Assembly (NCBI RefSeq): GCF_000708595.2
Contig: NZ_JARP01000001.1
Coordinates: 1,054,001-1,118,000 of the forward strand
Source: Flavobacterium sp. KJJ
GTDB lineage: Bacteria > Bacteroidota > Bacteroidia > Flavobacteriales > Flavobacteriaceae
Direction of reading: 5' to 3'
DNA: 64,000 bases
Shown here: one piece after another, positions 45,302-55,563 of the stretch
How the letters are laid out: the number at the start of each line of letters is the position of its first letter
How positions within the stretch are numbered: the first letter of the stretch is position 1
The notes under the pieces: model-generated
The model's input: the letters and a program-made list of their open reading frames with translations, nothing else
The model's database searches: none
What the model was told of the DNA's origin: nothing
Position numbers and translations under genes: made by a program

Positions 45302-46771
45302 ATGGCAAATTATTTCAATACATTACCACTTAGATTACAATTAGAACAATTAGGAGTTTGCGAGTTTATGGAGCAATCAGAATTTGCAGACGGAATTGCA
45401 GCTTTAGCAGGAAAAAAAGTTGTCATTGTAGGCTGTGGTGCGCAAGGTTTGAATCAAGGTTTAAATATGAGAGATTCAGGTTTAGATATTTCATATGCAT
45501 TACGTGCAGATGCAATCGCTGAAAAAAGAGCTTCTTATAAAAATGCTACTGAAAATGGTTTTACTGTAGGTACGTATGAAGAATTAATTCCAACTGCTGA
45601 TTTAGTTTGCAACCTTACTCCAGATAAACAACATACAGCTGTGGTAACTGCTATTATGCCATTAATGAAACAAGGATCGACTTTAGCTTACTCTCATGGA
45701 TTTAATATCGTTGAAGAGGGAATGCAGATTCGTAAAGATATTACTGTAATTATGTGTGCGCCAAAATGTCCAGGATCTGAGGTTCGTGAAGAATACAAAA
45801 GAGGATTTGGTGTGCCAACTTTGATTGCCGTTCACCCAGAAAATGACCCTAATGGTTTAGGTTTAGATCAGGCAAAAGCTTATGCTGTTGCAACTGGAGG
45901 ACATAAAGCTGGAGTTTTAAAATCATCTTTCGTAGCTGAAGTAAAATCAGATCTAATGGGTGAGCAAACTATCCTTTGCGGATTATTGCAAACCGGTTCT
46001 ATTTTATGTTTTGATAAAATGGTTGAAAAAGGAATTGATCCTGCATATGCTTCAAAATTAATTCAATACGGATGGGAAACTATCACTGAGGCTTTGAAAC
46101 ATGGTGGTATCACAAATATGATGGATCGTCTTTCTAACCCTGCAAAAATCGAAGCTTACGAATTGGCAGATGAATTAAAAGATATTATGCGTCCTTTATT
46201 CCAAAAACACCAGGATGATATTATTTCTGGAGAATTCTCAAGAACTATGATGATTGACTGGGCTAATGATGATGTTAATTTATTAAAATGGAGAGCTGCA
46301 ACAGGAGAAACGAACTTCGAGAAAACTGCACCGCAAGAAGCTCCAATCGCTGAACAAGAGTATTTTGATAATGGTGTTTTAATGGTTGCAATGGTAAAAG
46401 CTGGTGTAGAATTAGCTTTCGAAACAATGACAGAAGCGGGAATAATTGAAGAATCTGCATATTATGAATCACTTCACGAATTACCATTAATTGCAAATAC
46501 TATCGCAAGAAAGAAATTGTTCGAAATGAACCGTGTTATTTCTGACACAGCAGAATATGGCTGTTATTTATTTGATCATGCTTGTAAGCCATTATTGACT
46601 GAATTCATGAAAAAAGTAGAAACAAATATAATAGGAAAACCATTCTCAACTTCAAATGGAGTAGATAATGCTGTTTTAATCGCAGTAAACAAAGAAATTC
46701 GTCAGCATCCTATCGAAGAAGTAGGAGCATGGTTGAGAGAGTCTATGACTGCAATGAAAAAAATTGGATAA
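45302..46771 (+). CDS. ilvC: Ketol-acid reductoisomerase, class II
   Basis: NADPH enzyme catalysing the alkyl migration and reduction in isoleucine and valine synthesis. At 489 residues it is the long class II form with a duplicated C-terminal knotted domain. Rossmann motif [13 protein letters not shown] near residue 40, then A-P-K-C-P-G-S-E-V near 155, and acidic metal ligands D-L-M-G-E-Q near 220. Last gene of the ilv operon; the operon's terminator is at 47076 unless structures at 46890 already end it. Confidence 0.95.
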   Translation: MANYFNTLPLRLQLEQLGVCEFMEQSEFADGIAALAGKKVVIVGCGAQGLNQGLNMRDSGLDISYALRADAIAEKRASYKNATENGFTVGTYEELIPTADLVCNLTPDKQHTAVVTAIMPLMKQGSTLAYSHGFNIVEEGMQIRKDITVIMCAPKCPGSEVREEYKRGFGVPTLIAVHPENDPNGLGLDQAKAYAVATGGHKAGVLKSSFVAEVKSDLMGEQTILCGLLQTGSILCFDKMVEKGIDPAYASKLIQYGWETITEALKHGGITNMMDRLSNPAKIEAYELADELKDIMRPLFQKHQDDIISGEFSRTMMIDWANDDVNLLKWRAATGETNFEKTAPQEAPIAEQEYFDNGVLMVAMVKAGVELAFETMTEAGIIEESAYYESLHELPLIANTIARKKLFEMNRVISDTAEYGCYLFDHACKPLLTEFMKKVETNIIGKPFSTSNGVDNAVLIAVNKEIRQHPIEEVGAWLRESMTAMKKIG

Positions 46772-47268
46772 TAAATTGGGATTTACCACACAATCGTATG
46801 TGAGGGATTTGCACTGTATCTCTGTTTTATTTAATATTTTGAATTAGTAAGCACATATTAAAATAATAGGATATAGCTGCACATTGCTATTCACTTAACT
46901 TCAAGAATTCGTAAGTTAAGTGAAGGTAATCCCGAATTGGGGTATGTTTAGATATAAATATACTTGTAGAAATTTCTATTATAATTAATAAAAAAATGCT
47001 TTTCTATTTTTTAAAAAGTCAAAGTGTTGTAATTACAGTATTACGAAATTAATTGTTATTGAAATTGTTAAAATTAAAAAGGCATAGTATTTTTTACTAT
47101 GCCTTTTTTGCAATGTTCATTTTAACAGAAAAAGCAAAAAATTATACTAAATTCATAAAAAAAGGATATTTTTTTTATTTTGTGTTTTTTTTTGCCAAAA
47201 TTTATGAATTAAATAATTTTAGGAATACGTTGATATTTAATACATTTATAAAAAAAATTCAGAAACAT
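46772..47268 (+). other. Long intergenic region with hairpins, ilvC-acs
   Basis: The 497-base gap contains a perfect 12-bp inverted repeat, TTCACTTAACTT (46890-46901) and AAGTTAAGTGAA (46913-46924), directly followed by CCCGAATTGGG (46931-46941), and later the terminator at 47076-47109. No T run follows the first two structures. No coding frame of note before acs. The hairpins may be a structured 3' UTR, a small RNA ending at 47109, or remains of a palindromic repeat. Confidence 0.55.
47076..47109 (+). terminator. Intrinsic terminator between ilvC and acs
   Basis: AAAAAGGCATAGTA and TACTATGCCTTTTT form a perfect 14-bp stem around TTTTT, with T run. Confidence 0.93.
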
Positions 47269-49179
47269 ATGAGTTATTATAAAATTGAAAATTTAGAACA
47301 ATATTTTAAACATTACAATAAGTCAATAAGAGAGCCAAGGAAATTCTGGGGGAAAATAGCTGAAGAAAATTTTACGTGGTACCAACAATGGGAAAAAGTA
47401 GTTGATTTTAATATGGCTGATGCCGAAGTAAAATGGTTTACGGATGCAAAAGTCAACATTACAAAAAACTGTATCGATAGACATTTAAGCAAAAGAGGAG
47501 AAAAAACGGCAATTATTTTTGAACCGAATGATCCTTCTGAAAGTGCTTTACATATTACGTATAACGAATTATACGAAAGAGTTTCAAAAATGGCGAATGT
47601 TTTGCGCGAGCAAGGCGTACGTAAAGGCGATAGAGTTTGTATCTATTTGCCAATGATTCCAGAATTAGCAGTTTCTGTTTTAGCTTGTGCTAGAATTGGG
47701 GCTATTCACTCTGTTATTTTTGCTGGATTTTCAGCTTCTGCAGTTTCTGCAAGAATTAATGATTGTGAGTGTAAAATGGTAATAACTTCTGATGGAGGTT
47801 ACAGAGGAAACAAAACAATTGATCTTAAAGGAATTGTAGACGAAGCATTAGATACTTGCCCATCTGTTTCTAAAGTTTTGGTTGTAAAAAGAACGCAGAC
47901 TGAAATTAAGATGAAAGAAGGTCGTGACATTTGGTTACAGCCTTTATTAGATGCAGCTTTAGATAACAGTGTAGCTGAAATCATGGATGCTGAAGATCCT
48001 TTATTTATTTTATATACCTCAGGATCAACAGGTAAACCAAAAGGAATGGTACATACCACAGCCGGATACATGGTTTACACGGCTTACACATTCAAAAATG
48101 TTTTTAGCCACGAAGAAAATGATATTTTCTGGTGTACTGCAGATATTGGATGGATTACTGGGCATTCCTATATATTATACGGACCTTTATTAAACGGAGG
48201 AACAACTGTAATTTTTGAAGGAGTTCCGTCTTACCCAGATTTTAGCCGTTTCTGGGATATTATCGAAAAACATAAAATCACACAATTTTACACAGCGCCA
48301 ACAGCAATTCGTTCATTAGCAAAAGAGAGTTTAGATTATATTCAAAAATATCCTCTAAAATCTTTGAAAGTAATTGGATCTGTTGGTGAACCAATAAACG
48401 AAGAAGCTTGGCACTGGTTTAATGACCACGTAGGAGATAAAAGATGTCCGGTGGTTGATACTTGGTGGCAGACAGAAACTGGCGGGATCATGATTTCTCC
48501 AATTGCTTTTGTAACGCCAACGAAACCAACATATGCAACTTTGCCTTTGCCAGGAATCCAGCCTGTTTTGATGGATGAAAAACGCAATGAAATTGAAGGT
48601 AACCAAGTTGTGGGTAGTTTATGTATTAAATTTCCATGGCCAGGAATTGCCAGAACAATATGGGGCGATCACCAACGATATAAAGACACTTATTTCTCTT
48701 CTTTCCCTGGAAAATATTTTACAGGAGACGGAGCATTAAGAGATGAAGTTGGCTACTACAGAATTACAGGTAGAGTAGATGACGTTGTAATTGTTTCTGG
48801 ACATAATTTAGGAACAGCTCCTATTGAAGATGCAATTAATGAGCATCCTGCAGTTGCTGAATCTGCAATTGTTGGATTTCCACACGATATTAAAGGAAAT
48901 GCTTTATACGGGTACGTAATTCTAAAAGAAACTGGCGAAGTTAGAAATAAGGAGAATTTGTCAAAAGAGATTAATCAGTATATTTCTGATCACATCGGAC
49001 CAATTGCTAAATTAGATAAAATTCAGTTTGTGTCGGGTTTGCCAAAAACACGTTCTGGAAAAATTATGCGTAGAATTTTACGTAAAATAGCAGAAGGAGA
49101 TTATTCTAATTTTGGAGATACTTCAACGTTATTAAATCCTGAAATAGTAGAAGAAATTATGAAAGACAGAATTGTATAA
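47269..49179 (+). CDS. acs: Acetyl-CoA synthetase
   Basis: AMP-forming acetate activation. I start at the ATG at 47269 (M-S-Y-Y-K-I-E-N); a frame beginning at 47053 would read a hydrophobic run through the terminator and is rejected. The 636 residues have the AMP-binding core Y-T-S-G-S-T-G-K-P-K-G-M near residue 250, W-W-Q-T-E-T-G near 405, and acetylation-site Lys598 in R-S-G-K-I-M-R-R. It is monocistronic, with a terminator at 49201. On the opposite strand downstream lies a cNMP/CBS/DUF294 gene pair. Confidence 0.96.
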   Translation: MSYYKIENLEQYFKHYNKSIREPRKFWGKIAEENFTWYQQWEKVVDFNMADAEVKWFTDAKVNITKNCIDRHLSKRGEKTAIIFEPNDPSESALHITYNELYERVSKMANVLREQGVRKGDRVCIYLPMIPELAVSVLACARIGAIHSVIFAGFSASAVSARINDCECKMVITSDGGYRGNKTIDLKGIVDEALDTCPSVSKVLVVKRTQTEIKMKEGRDIWLQPLLDAALDNSVAEIMDAEDPLFILYTSGSTGKPKGMVHTTAGYMVYTAYTFKNVFSHEENDIFWCTADIGWITGHSYILYGPLLNGGTTVIFEGVPSYPDFSRFWDIIEKHKITQFYTAPTAIRSLAKESLDYIQKYPLKSLKVIGSVGEPINEEAWHWFNDHVGDKRCPVVDTWWQTETGGIMISPIAFVTPTKPTYATLPLPGIQPVLMDEKRNEIEGNQVVGSLCIKFPWPGIARTIWGDHQRYKDTYFSSFPGKYFTGDGALRDEVGYYRITGRVDDVVIVSGHNLGTAPIEDAINEHPAVAESAIVGFPHDIKGNALYGYVILKETGEVRNKENLSKEINQYISDHIGPIAKLDKIQFVSGLPKTRSGKIMRRILRKIAEGDYSNFGDTSTLLNPEIVEEIMKDRIV

Positions 49180-49200
49180 TTCTGATAGAAATAAAAACGA

Positions 49201-49232
49201 AAATGCCTCTTAATTTAAGAGGCATTTTTTTT
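49201..49232 (+). terminator. Intrinsic terminator after acs
   Basis: AAATGCCTCTTA and TAAGAGGCATTT form a perfect 12-bp stem with T run. Confidence 0.92.
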
Positions 49233-49295
49233 ATACTTTAAAACGATAAGATCTATTTTCAGATTAAGCAAAGTTCAAGTCTGTGATACAGAAGA

Positions 49296-49330
49296 ATTTT
49301 GCAGGCTTCGACTTCGCTCAGCCTGACAAA
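49296..49330. repeat. Dispersed-type repeat fragment
   Basis: GGCTTCGACTTCGCTCAGCC followed by TGACAAA is locally GC-rich and resembles common Flavobacterium intergenic repeats that often form half of a palindrome. No second arm is nearby. Confidence 0.45.
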
Positions 49331-49357
49331 AATTATAACTTATTTGGTTAAAACATT

Positions 49358-49954
49358 TTATTTAATTCCCAATCGCGATTTTAATTTTAAAAACAAAAGC
49401 GCAATTTTATAAGCATCTTCTGCTGAAGAATTTCGGTCACTTTTTGGAATTTTAAAAATTTCACATAAATCATCTAATGAAAATTGTTTGTCATTAACGT
49501 CCATCAATTTTCTGTACATGACATCAACATCTAAAGCTTCATTTTTTAATCGGCCACAATCCAAACGTTCTAATGATGAATTTAGCATTTCGATGTCAAA
49601 ATTAATATGATGCCCAACCAAAATAGCATTTCCTAAAAAATTAATAAAAGCTTCTATAGCTTCAGGTTCCTGCATTTTGATCATTTTACTTTCAATGATA
49701 AATTCATTAGAAAGTCCGTTGTCTTCAAGAAATTTGTATTGCAATAAAACAGATTCAAAATTATCTTTAATTACAATACTGTCATCAATAACAGAAAATG
49801 CTCCCAAAGACAAAATAACATCCTTATTCGGATTCAAGCCAGAAGTTTCCGTTGACATAACAACGAATCTATTAGGTTTTGTTTCGAATTTTGTTAAGTA
49901 ATCCTTCCAAAAATCAGGATATTCTTTATTGATATTTTTCAGCCAGTCTAGCAT
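49358..49954 (-). CDS. Exonuclease-fold protein of DnaQ type, probably degenerate
   Basis: A 198-residue DEDDh-family domain, V-V-M-S-T-E-T-S-G-L-N-P. In active enzymes the first motif is D-x-E; here the first Asp is Ser34, leaving only Glu36. The second motif, G-H-H-I-N-F-D, retains Asp120. The third motif is normally H-x(4)-D; here it is N-S-S-A-E-D, with Asn175 in place of His and Asp180 retained. Two of five metal-ligand or general-base positions are lost, so the nuclease may be inactive or altered. It starts 2 bases after the stop of the DUF294 gene on the same strand, forming an operon with it. Confidence 0.85.
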   Translation of the reverse strand: MLDWLKNINKEYPDFWKDYLTKFETKPNRFVVMSTETSGLNPNKDVILSLGAFSVIDDSIVIKDNFESVLLQYKFLEDNGLSNEFIIESKMIKMQEPEAIEAFINFLGNAILVGHHINFDIEMLNSSLERLDCGRLKNEALDVDVMYRKLMDVNDKQFSLDDLCEIFKIPKSDRNSSAEDAYKIALLFLKLKSRLGIK

Positions 49955-49956
49955 AT

Positions 49957-51873
49957 TTATGAGAATTGCGTAAGTTGAAATTTACTCTTAATTAATTCCT
50001 CAAGGTCTTTCATTGGGGTTAAAGCATTTTTTAACTTCTCTTTGTCTGTTTTAGACATTTCTCTTAAATTGATATATTGTCCAGAATCGTCATTTTTTAA
50101 TCCCTCAACAGTTCTAAATTTAGAAAGCGTTAAAAAAGCATCAGCACAGCTTAGGTATATTTCTGCGTTTTTAGAATCTGTTATCGCTAATTGTTTGAAT
50201 CTCAAATAGGTATTTTTGATTCCTTTTATATTTGCATTTAAAATTAATAAACGCGCAGCATCAATCAAAGGCATCAGAGCACGAGTTTTAATATCAAATT
50301 TTGTTTTATGCGGTCCTTCTTCTTCAACAATGAATTTTTTGAAAAAACTCAGGGGAGAATTCTTTTTCAACGCGTCATTTCCTAAAAAGTCAAAGAATAA
50401 AGTATTGTTTACAGCATTTTTAAAGATAACATTTTCTATTACTTCTTCAATTTTTGGCTCCCCAAAAACAATCTCGTAATCGAAGAAAATACTGCTCAAA
50501 TCATTGCTGTTTTCACCTGGAGTATTCATCCAGCTGTTGTATTGTTTTGTCCAGTCAGTCAACGACTTACACCATAACATATTGCTTCCCATATGTCCAT
50601 TAGGGCAATATTCATAGCCTACTTTTTCTAATATTGAAGTTGTTCTTTTTGCCAATCTTAAAAAGTAATCTTTTACCTCTCTGTATTTTTCAGGAGCAAC
50701 ATCTTCAAAAATTAAAATACTATCTTGGTCTGTAAGCAAAAGCTGTTCTTTACGCCCTTGACTTCCAATACTTAACCAAGCAAATCGAGCAGGAGGTGAG
50801 CCTAAATCCAAAATTGATAACTCAACAGAACGCTTTATTATGGCCAAATTAATCTCGCTTGCAATATTGCTTACATGTGAAATCGGAATATTTTTCTGAA
50901 TCGAATTCTGAATCAAATCCGATAATCTATCACGAATTTGTTTTAAGTCTTTTGGTTGTTGAGAACGTTTAATTTCTTTAATTAAAACGCCAGGATTACT
51001 AGCTTGAGCCACAATTAAATCGTGTTCAGAAATAATTCCTTTTACAGTAGATTTACTTGTGCCATCTTTGGTAACACATAAATGCGTTACATTGTGTTTC
51101 AGCATAAGTAATTGCGCTTCTGCTAAAGAGACGTTCTCAATTACAGTAACTACAGGCGAAGACATAATTTTGTCAATTGTTTCTGTAATAGGATAACGTC
51201 CAGTTGCAATTTTAGAAGCTAAATCTGTTGCGGTTACAATACCAATTGGGCGATTTTTTTCGCACACAATGATATTATCTACCATAGATTCTGTCATTAA
51301 AATAGCAACATCTTTTACAATATGCGTCGCTTCGGTCGTTAAAGGTGAATTGTTATACGCAAGTGATTGAATATATTGCATTTCCGAACCCTGATCTGCA
51401 TAAAATGGAGTATCAGAAATTACCTTTCCGTTCGAACTAACGCTGTCTTTAGTATGTCTTGAGTTTATTGCAAAACTCTCAAGCAAAAAGTTTAGAACAT
51501 CAGAATTATTAGCTACAAATGGTCTAAAAACCGCAATTGGTATCGCATAAATAATACTTTCTTCGCGGGCTTTCGCCGTCATCATATAGTTATTCTTGGC
51601 AAAAAAAGGTCTCAAGCCAAAAATATCTCCTTCATGACATTTATTAATAATGGTTTCCTCAGCATCAGCAATTGTCGTTAAATTTATAACGCCAGAAGCT
51701 ACGACATAAAAACTATCATGAAGCGCATCGTTGTTTTGAAACAGTACAGTATGTTTTTCTAAATTTAGTACACGGATATTCGTTGCAATATCAGATAATT
51801 CTTGAAAAGTCAAATTATCAAATGGCGGGTATTCTTTTAAAAAATCTGCAATATGCTCAGCAATTGTATTCAT
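49957..51873 (-). CDS. cNMP-binding, CBS, DUF294 nucleotidyltransferase-like protein
   Basis: A 638-residue signalling-type protein. Residues about 10-130 form a cyclic-nucleotide-binding domain (F-Y-V-V-A-S-G-V-I-N-L, E-G-D-I-F-G-L-R-P-F-F). Residues about 165-290 are a CBS pair (D-V-A-I-L-M-T-E-S-M-V-D-N-I-I-V, I-M-S-S-P-V-V-T-V). Residues about 310-450 form DUF294, a putative nucleotidyltransferase (W-L-S-I-G-S-Q-G-R-K-E-Q near 370), and residues about 470-630 a DUF294_C helical domain. It is followed by the exonuclease-fold gene. In other bacteria DUF294 and exonuclease genes often lie beside acs, matching the present context; a role in acetate-related signalling is inferred. Confidence 0.88.
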   Translation of the reverse strand: MNTIAEHIADFLKEYPPFDNLTFQELSDIATNIRVLNLEKHTVLFQNNDALHDSFYVVASGVINLTTIADAEETIINKCHEGDIFGLRPFFAKNNYMMTAKAREESIIYAIPIAVFRPFVANNSDVLNFLLESFAINSRHTKDSVSSNGKVISDTPFYADQGSEMQYIQSLAYNNSPLTTEATHIVKDVAILMTESMVDNIIVCEKNRPIGIVTATDLASKIATGRYPITETIDKIMSSPVVTVIENVSLAEAQLLMLKHNVTHLCVTKDGTSKSTVKGIISEHDLIVAQASNPGVLIKEIKRSQQPKDLKQIRDRLSDLIQNSIQKNIPISHVSNIASEINLAIIKRSVELSILDLGSPPARFAWLSIGSQGRKEQLLLTDQDSILIFEDVAPEKYREVKDYFLRLAKRTTSILEKVGYEYCPNGHMGSNMLWCKSLTDWTKQYNSWMNTPGENSNDLSSIFFDYEIVFGEPKIEEVIENVIFKNAVNNTLFFDFLGNDALKKNSPLSFFKKFIVEEEGPHKTKFDIKTRALMPLIDAARLLILNANIKGIKNTYLRFKQLAITDSKNAEIYLSCADAFLTLSKFRTVEGLKNDDSGQYINLREMSKTDKEKLKNALTPMKDLEELIKSKFQLTQFS

Positions 51874-52352
<479 letters not shown>

Positions 52353-52769
52353 TTAGATTTTCTTTAGATAAACGGATTTCCCATTAAGAGAAACTTCAAT
52401 CTCATTATTTTTTTCAGAGAATGTTGTTCTTAGTACATTTCCTTTAAAAAGTTGAACATCTCCATAAACTTTTCCAGTTTCATCAGAAATGTATTCAAAT
52501 AACAATTTTCTGTTATCTGGCTCAATTCCGATTTTATAACTTGAAAATTTTGTTCCTTTTAAGTCAAATTGCTGTTGCGAATCAATAATTTTTCCATCAG
52601 CATAAAAATTTGTAATGGCTTTGTTTAATGTAATGTCTGGATAATACTCATTTACCTTTGTAAGCAAGGCATATTGCGCTACATTTGCATCTTCAAGTTT
52701 TGATGTAATGGTTTGTGAAAATGAAATTGTTGTAAAAATAAGAGCTAATAGTAAAGTGAATTTTTTCAT
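52353..52769 (-). CDS. Small secreted protein of unknown function
   Basis: A 138-residue exported protein. Signal peptide residues 1-19 (L-L-L-A-L-I-F-T-T-I-S-F-S-Q). The mature part looks beta-rich: Y-A-D-G-K-I-I-D-S, then F-E-Y-I-S-D-E-T-G-K-V-Y-G-D-V-Q-L-F-K-G-N-V, then V-S-L-N-G-K-S-V-Y-L. No family was recognised. It is transcribed divergently from the MFS exporter with a 144-base gap and has its own terminator. Confidence 0.7.
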   Translation of the reverse strand: MKKFTLLLALIFTTISFSQTITSKLEDANVAQYALLTKVNEYYPDITLNKAITNFYADGKIIDSQQQFDLKGTKFSSYKIGIEPDNRKLLFEYISDETGKVYGDVQLFKGNVLRTTFSEKNNEIEVSLNGKSVYLKKI

Positions 52770-52913
52770 AATTTAAAATTTTTAGATTTATTGTTTCAAA
52801 ACATTTTTGAAAACTTACATAATTACCACTTTTTATATTAAAAGTATAAATTATATTCAACAAGGTAATGTATATTTATCTTTAAACAAAATTTTAATCA
52901 ATATTTTAAGAAA

Positions 52914-54143
52914 ATGACAACAAAAAAATATATTAAGCTCATACTTATTTTAGGTTCTTTAACAGCACTTGGCCCTTTTTCAATTGATATGTATTTACCA
53001 GGTTTTTCTGGTATTGCAAAAGACTTGCATACATCTGTAGCCAAGGTTTCTATGAGTTTATCCAGTTATTTTATTGGAATTTCTGCAGGACAATTGCTTT
53101 ACGGACCTTTATTAGACCGTTTCGAACGTAAAAAACCTTTATTTATTGGTTTGCTGGTTTACATTTTAGCTTCTTTGGGTTGTGTGTATGTTTCAGATAT
53201 TGATACTTTTATATTGCTTCGTTTTATTCAAGCTGTTGGCAGCTGTGCAGCAACTGTTGCTTCGGTAGCCATGGTACGAGATTTATTTCCGGTGAAAGAT
53301 ATTCCAAAGGTATTTTCATTGTTGATGCTTGTTCTCGGGCTTTCGCCGATGTTAGCGCCAACTATTGGAGGTTACGTTACTCAAGATTATGGCTGGCATA
53401 CTGTCTTTTTTATTTTAATGTGTATGGGAATCGCTATTTTAACTGCCTCACAATTAGGTTTGCCAAACAGTTATAAACCGGACACTTCAATTTCCTTAAA
53501 ACCAAAACCCATTATTTCAAACTTTTTAAAGGTGTTGAAAGAACCTCAGTTTTTTACTTATGCATTTACAGGTTCAATTGCTTTTTCTGGATTATTTACA
53601 TATGTAGCAGCCTCACCTATAGTTTTTATGGATATTTATAATGTTGATGCCAAAACATACGGTTGGATTTTTGCTTTTATGTCTGTCAGTTTTATTGGTT
53701 CGAGCCAATTAAATTCGCTTTTATTGAAAAAATTCACAAGTGAACAAATGATTTTTGGAGCTTTAATTTCGCAATCAGTTATAAGTATTGTTTTTTTAGT
53801 ACTCTCATTAAATGATTTATTGGGATTATATGAAACAATCGCTATGCTGTTTTTATTTTTAGCCTGTTTAGGAATCTCAAATCCAAATACAGCCGGACTT
53901 ACAATGGCTCCTTTTGCTAAAAATGCAGGAAGTGCTTCAGCATTAATGGGTGCAATTCAGCTTGGTTTGGGAGCTTTGGCATCATTTGCTGTTGGTGTTG
54001 TTGTAAAGAATTCTGTTACACCAATGGTTATTATTATGGCAGCAACAACTATAATTGCTTTTATTGTTTTAAATATTGGAAAGCGATTTATTAAAGAAAA
54101 AGTAGAAGTGTCTGCAGACGATAATACTATCGTTGCGCATTAA
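52914..54143 (+). CDS. Bcr/CflA-type MFS multidrug exporter
   Basis: Inner-membrane proton-coupled drug exporter of 409 residues with 12 helices. The N-terminus G-P-F-S-I-D-M-Y-L-P-G-F (helix 1, residues about 20-31) and L-Y-G-P-L-L-D-R-F-E-R-K-K-P (loop 2-3) are Bcr/CflA signatures, and R-F-I-Q-A-V-G-S-C-A-A near residue 103 is motif C. Substrate is unknown. It is a single gene, ended by the bidirectional terminator at 54183. Confidence 0.92.
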   Translation: MTTKKYIKLILILGSLTALGPFSIDMYLPGFSGIAKDLHTSVAKVSMSLSSYFIGISAGQLLYGPLLDRFERKKPLFIGLLVYILASLGCVYVSDIDTFILLRFIQAVGSCAATVASVAMVRDLFPVKDIPKVFSLLMLVLGLSPMLAPTIGGYVTQDYGWHTVFFILMCMGIAILTASQLGLPNSYKPDTSISLKPKPIISNFLKVLKEPQFFTYAFTGSIAFSGLFTYVAASPIVFMDIYNVDAKTYGWIFAFMSVSFIGSSQLNSLLLKKFTSEQMIFGALISQSVISIVFLVLSLNDLLGLYETIAMLFLFLACLGISNPNTAGLTMAPFAKNAGSASALMGAIQLGLGALASFAVGVVVKNSVTPMVIIMAATTIIAFIVLNIGKRFIKEKVEVSADDNTIVAH

Positions 54144-54182
54144 ATTTTTTATTCCAATTTTTTAATACTTTGATAATAAGAT

Positions 54183-54213
54183 AAAAGCCAGAATCGAGAT
54201 TCTGGCTTTTTTA
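54183..54213. terminator. Bidirectional terminator between convergent genes
   Basis: AAAGCCAGAATC and GATTCTGGCTTT pair almost completely with a tight loop and T runs on both sides, ending the MFS gene and the NDH-2 gene. Confidence 0.9.
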
Positions 54214-54219
54214 TGAAAT

Positions 54220-55479
54220 TTAACTTCTTTTATCTGGTCTAATAATCATTCTAAGAGATTGATCTCTTGCGAAATAAGCTACCATCCAGTTATAAAAAGT
54301 ATTTAATCTGTTTCTATAAGTGATTAGAGAAATTAAGTGAATGAATAGCCAAATAATCCATGCAAAAAATCCTTTAAAATGCCATTTCGGACTTGGCAAA
54401 TCAACTACAGCTTTGTTTTTTCCGATGATTGCCATCGAACCTTTATCATTATAAGCAAATGGTTTCAAAGGCTTGTTTTGAACTAAAGCTTTAAAGTTTT
54501 TTGCTAAATTTAAACCTTGCTGGATCGCAACCTGTGCAACTTGCGGATGTCCGTCAGGAAAATTTTTGTCTCCCGCGGCTATTGCTGTATCACCAATAGC
54601 ATAAACATTTTCTAAACCGTTTACTTTATTATATTGATCTGTTGCCATTCGCCTGCCTCGTCCATAACTTTCTTTTGGAATTCCGTCAAAAAGTTTTGCT
54701 GAAACTCCAGCTGCCCAAATTAAATTTTTAGTTTTAATTGTTTCACCTCCTTCAAAAAATACGGTATCATCTACATAATCAACAACTTTAGTGTTTAGTT
54801 TTACAACTACACCTAATTTTTTCAACGCTTCTAAAGTATCTTTTTGAGATTCTTTACTCATCGGAGACAGTAAAGCATCTCCTCCATCGACTAAATAAAC
54901 ATTACTTGCTGATGTTTCTAATTCCGGATATTCTTTAAGAAGAATGTTTTTTCGCATTTCGGCAAACATACCCGAAACCTCTACTCCTGTTGGTCCTCCT
55001 CCAGCAACAACGATCGTTAATAATTTACGACGTTTGCGAATATCTTTTGTAATAGCGGCTTTTTCAAGATTTTTAAGTAACGTATTTCGCATTTCGATCG
55101 CATCATTTAAGGTTTTCATCGGAATTGCGTTTTTCATCACGTTTTCCATACCAAAATAACTGGTTTCAGCGCCAGTTGCAAAAACCAAATAATCATAAGA
55201 CAATTCGCCATTGTTTAGAATTATTTTATTTTCAGCAGGAACTACAGAAAGTAATTCGCCTAAACGAAACTGCAGATTTTTTTTGCCTGCAAAAAATTTT
55301 CTAAAAGGATAACTGATGCTTGAAGGCTCTAAAAAAGCCGTAGCAACTTGATATATAAGTGGTGGAAAAAAATTGTAATTGTTTTTGTCTACAAGTGTTA
55401 CCTGTATCTGAGGTTGGTCTACAAGTTCTTTTGCTAGATTTATTCCTGCAAAACCTCCTCCTATAATGACTATATTCAT
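54220..55479 (-). CDS. ndh: Type II NADH dehydrogenase
   Basis: Monotopic FAD enzyme passing electrons from NADH to quinone. The 419 residues include an FAD loop I-I-G-G-G-F-A-G-I-N-L near the start, an NADH loop V-V-A-G-G-G-P-T-G-V-E-V-S-G near residue 167, and N-V-Y-A-I-G-D-T-A near 295. A C-terminal hydrophobic segment (about 368-395, F-F-A-W-I-I-W-L-F-I-H-L-I-S-L-I) fits membrane attachment. Other two-dinucleotide-fold oxidoreductases are possible, but length and quinone-type context fit NDH-2. Confidence 0.88.
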   Translation of the reverse strand: MNIVIIGGGFAGINLAKELVDQPQIQVTLVDKNNYNFFPPLIYQVATAFLEPSSISYPFRKFFAGKKNLQFRLGELLSVVPAENKIILNNGELSYDYLVFATGAETSYFGMENVMKNAIPMKTLNDAIEMRNTLLKNLEKAAITKDIRKRRKLLTIVVAGGGPTGVEVSGMFAEMRKNILLKEYPELETSASNVYLVDGGDALLSPMSKESQKDTLEALKKLGVVVKLNTKVVDYVDDTVFFEGGETIKTKNLIWAAGVSAKLFDGIPKESYGRGRRMATDQYNKVNGLENVYAIGDTAIAAGDKNFPDGHPQVAQVAIQQGLNLAKNFKALVQNKPLKPFAYNDKGSMAIIGKNKAVVDLPSPKWHFKGFFAWIIWLFIHLISLITYRNRLNTFYNWMVAYFARDQSLRMIIRPDKRS

Positions 55480-55563
55480 AGATGCTGTCTCTTTAAATAG
55501 GTTTTATAAAATAATACCTTATAAATATACAACATTAAAATTCAAAGACAAAAGTTACAATTA

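Noticed and set aside
47053..47268. N-terminal extension of acs with a hydrophobic, Phe-rich run
   Set aside because: It would read through a perfect terminator (47076-47109), contains AT-rich low-complexity codons, and homologues begin at the M-S-Y-Y Met at 47269.
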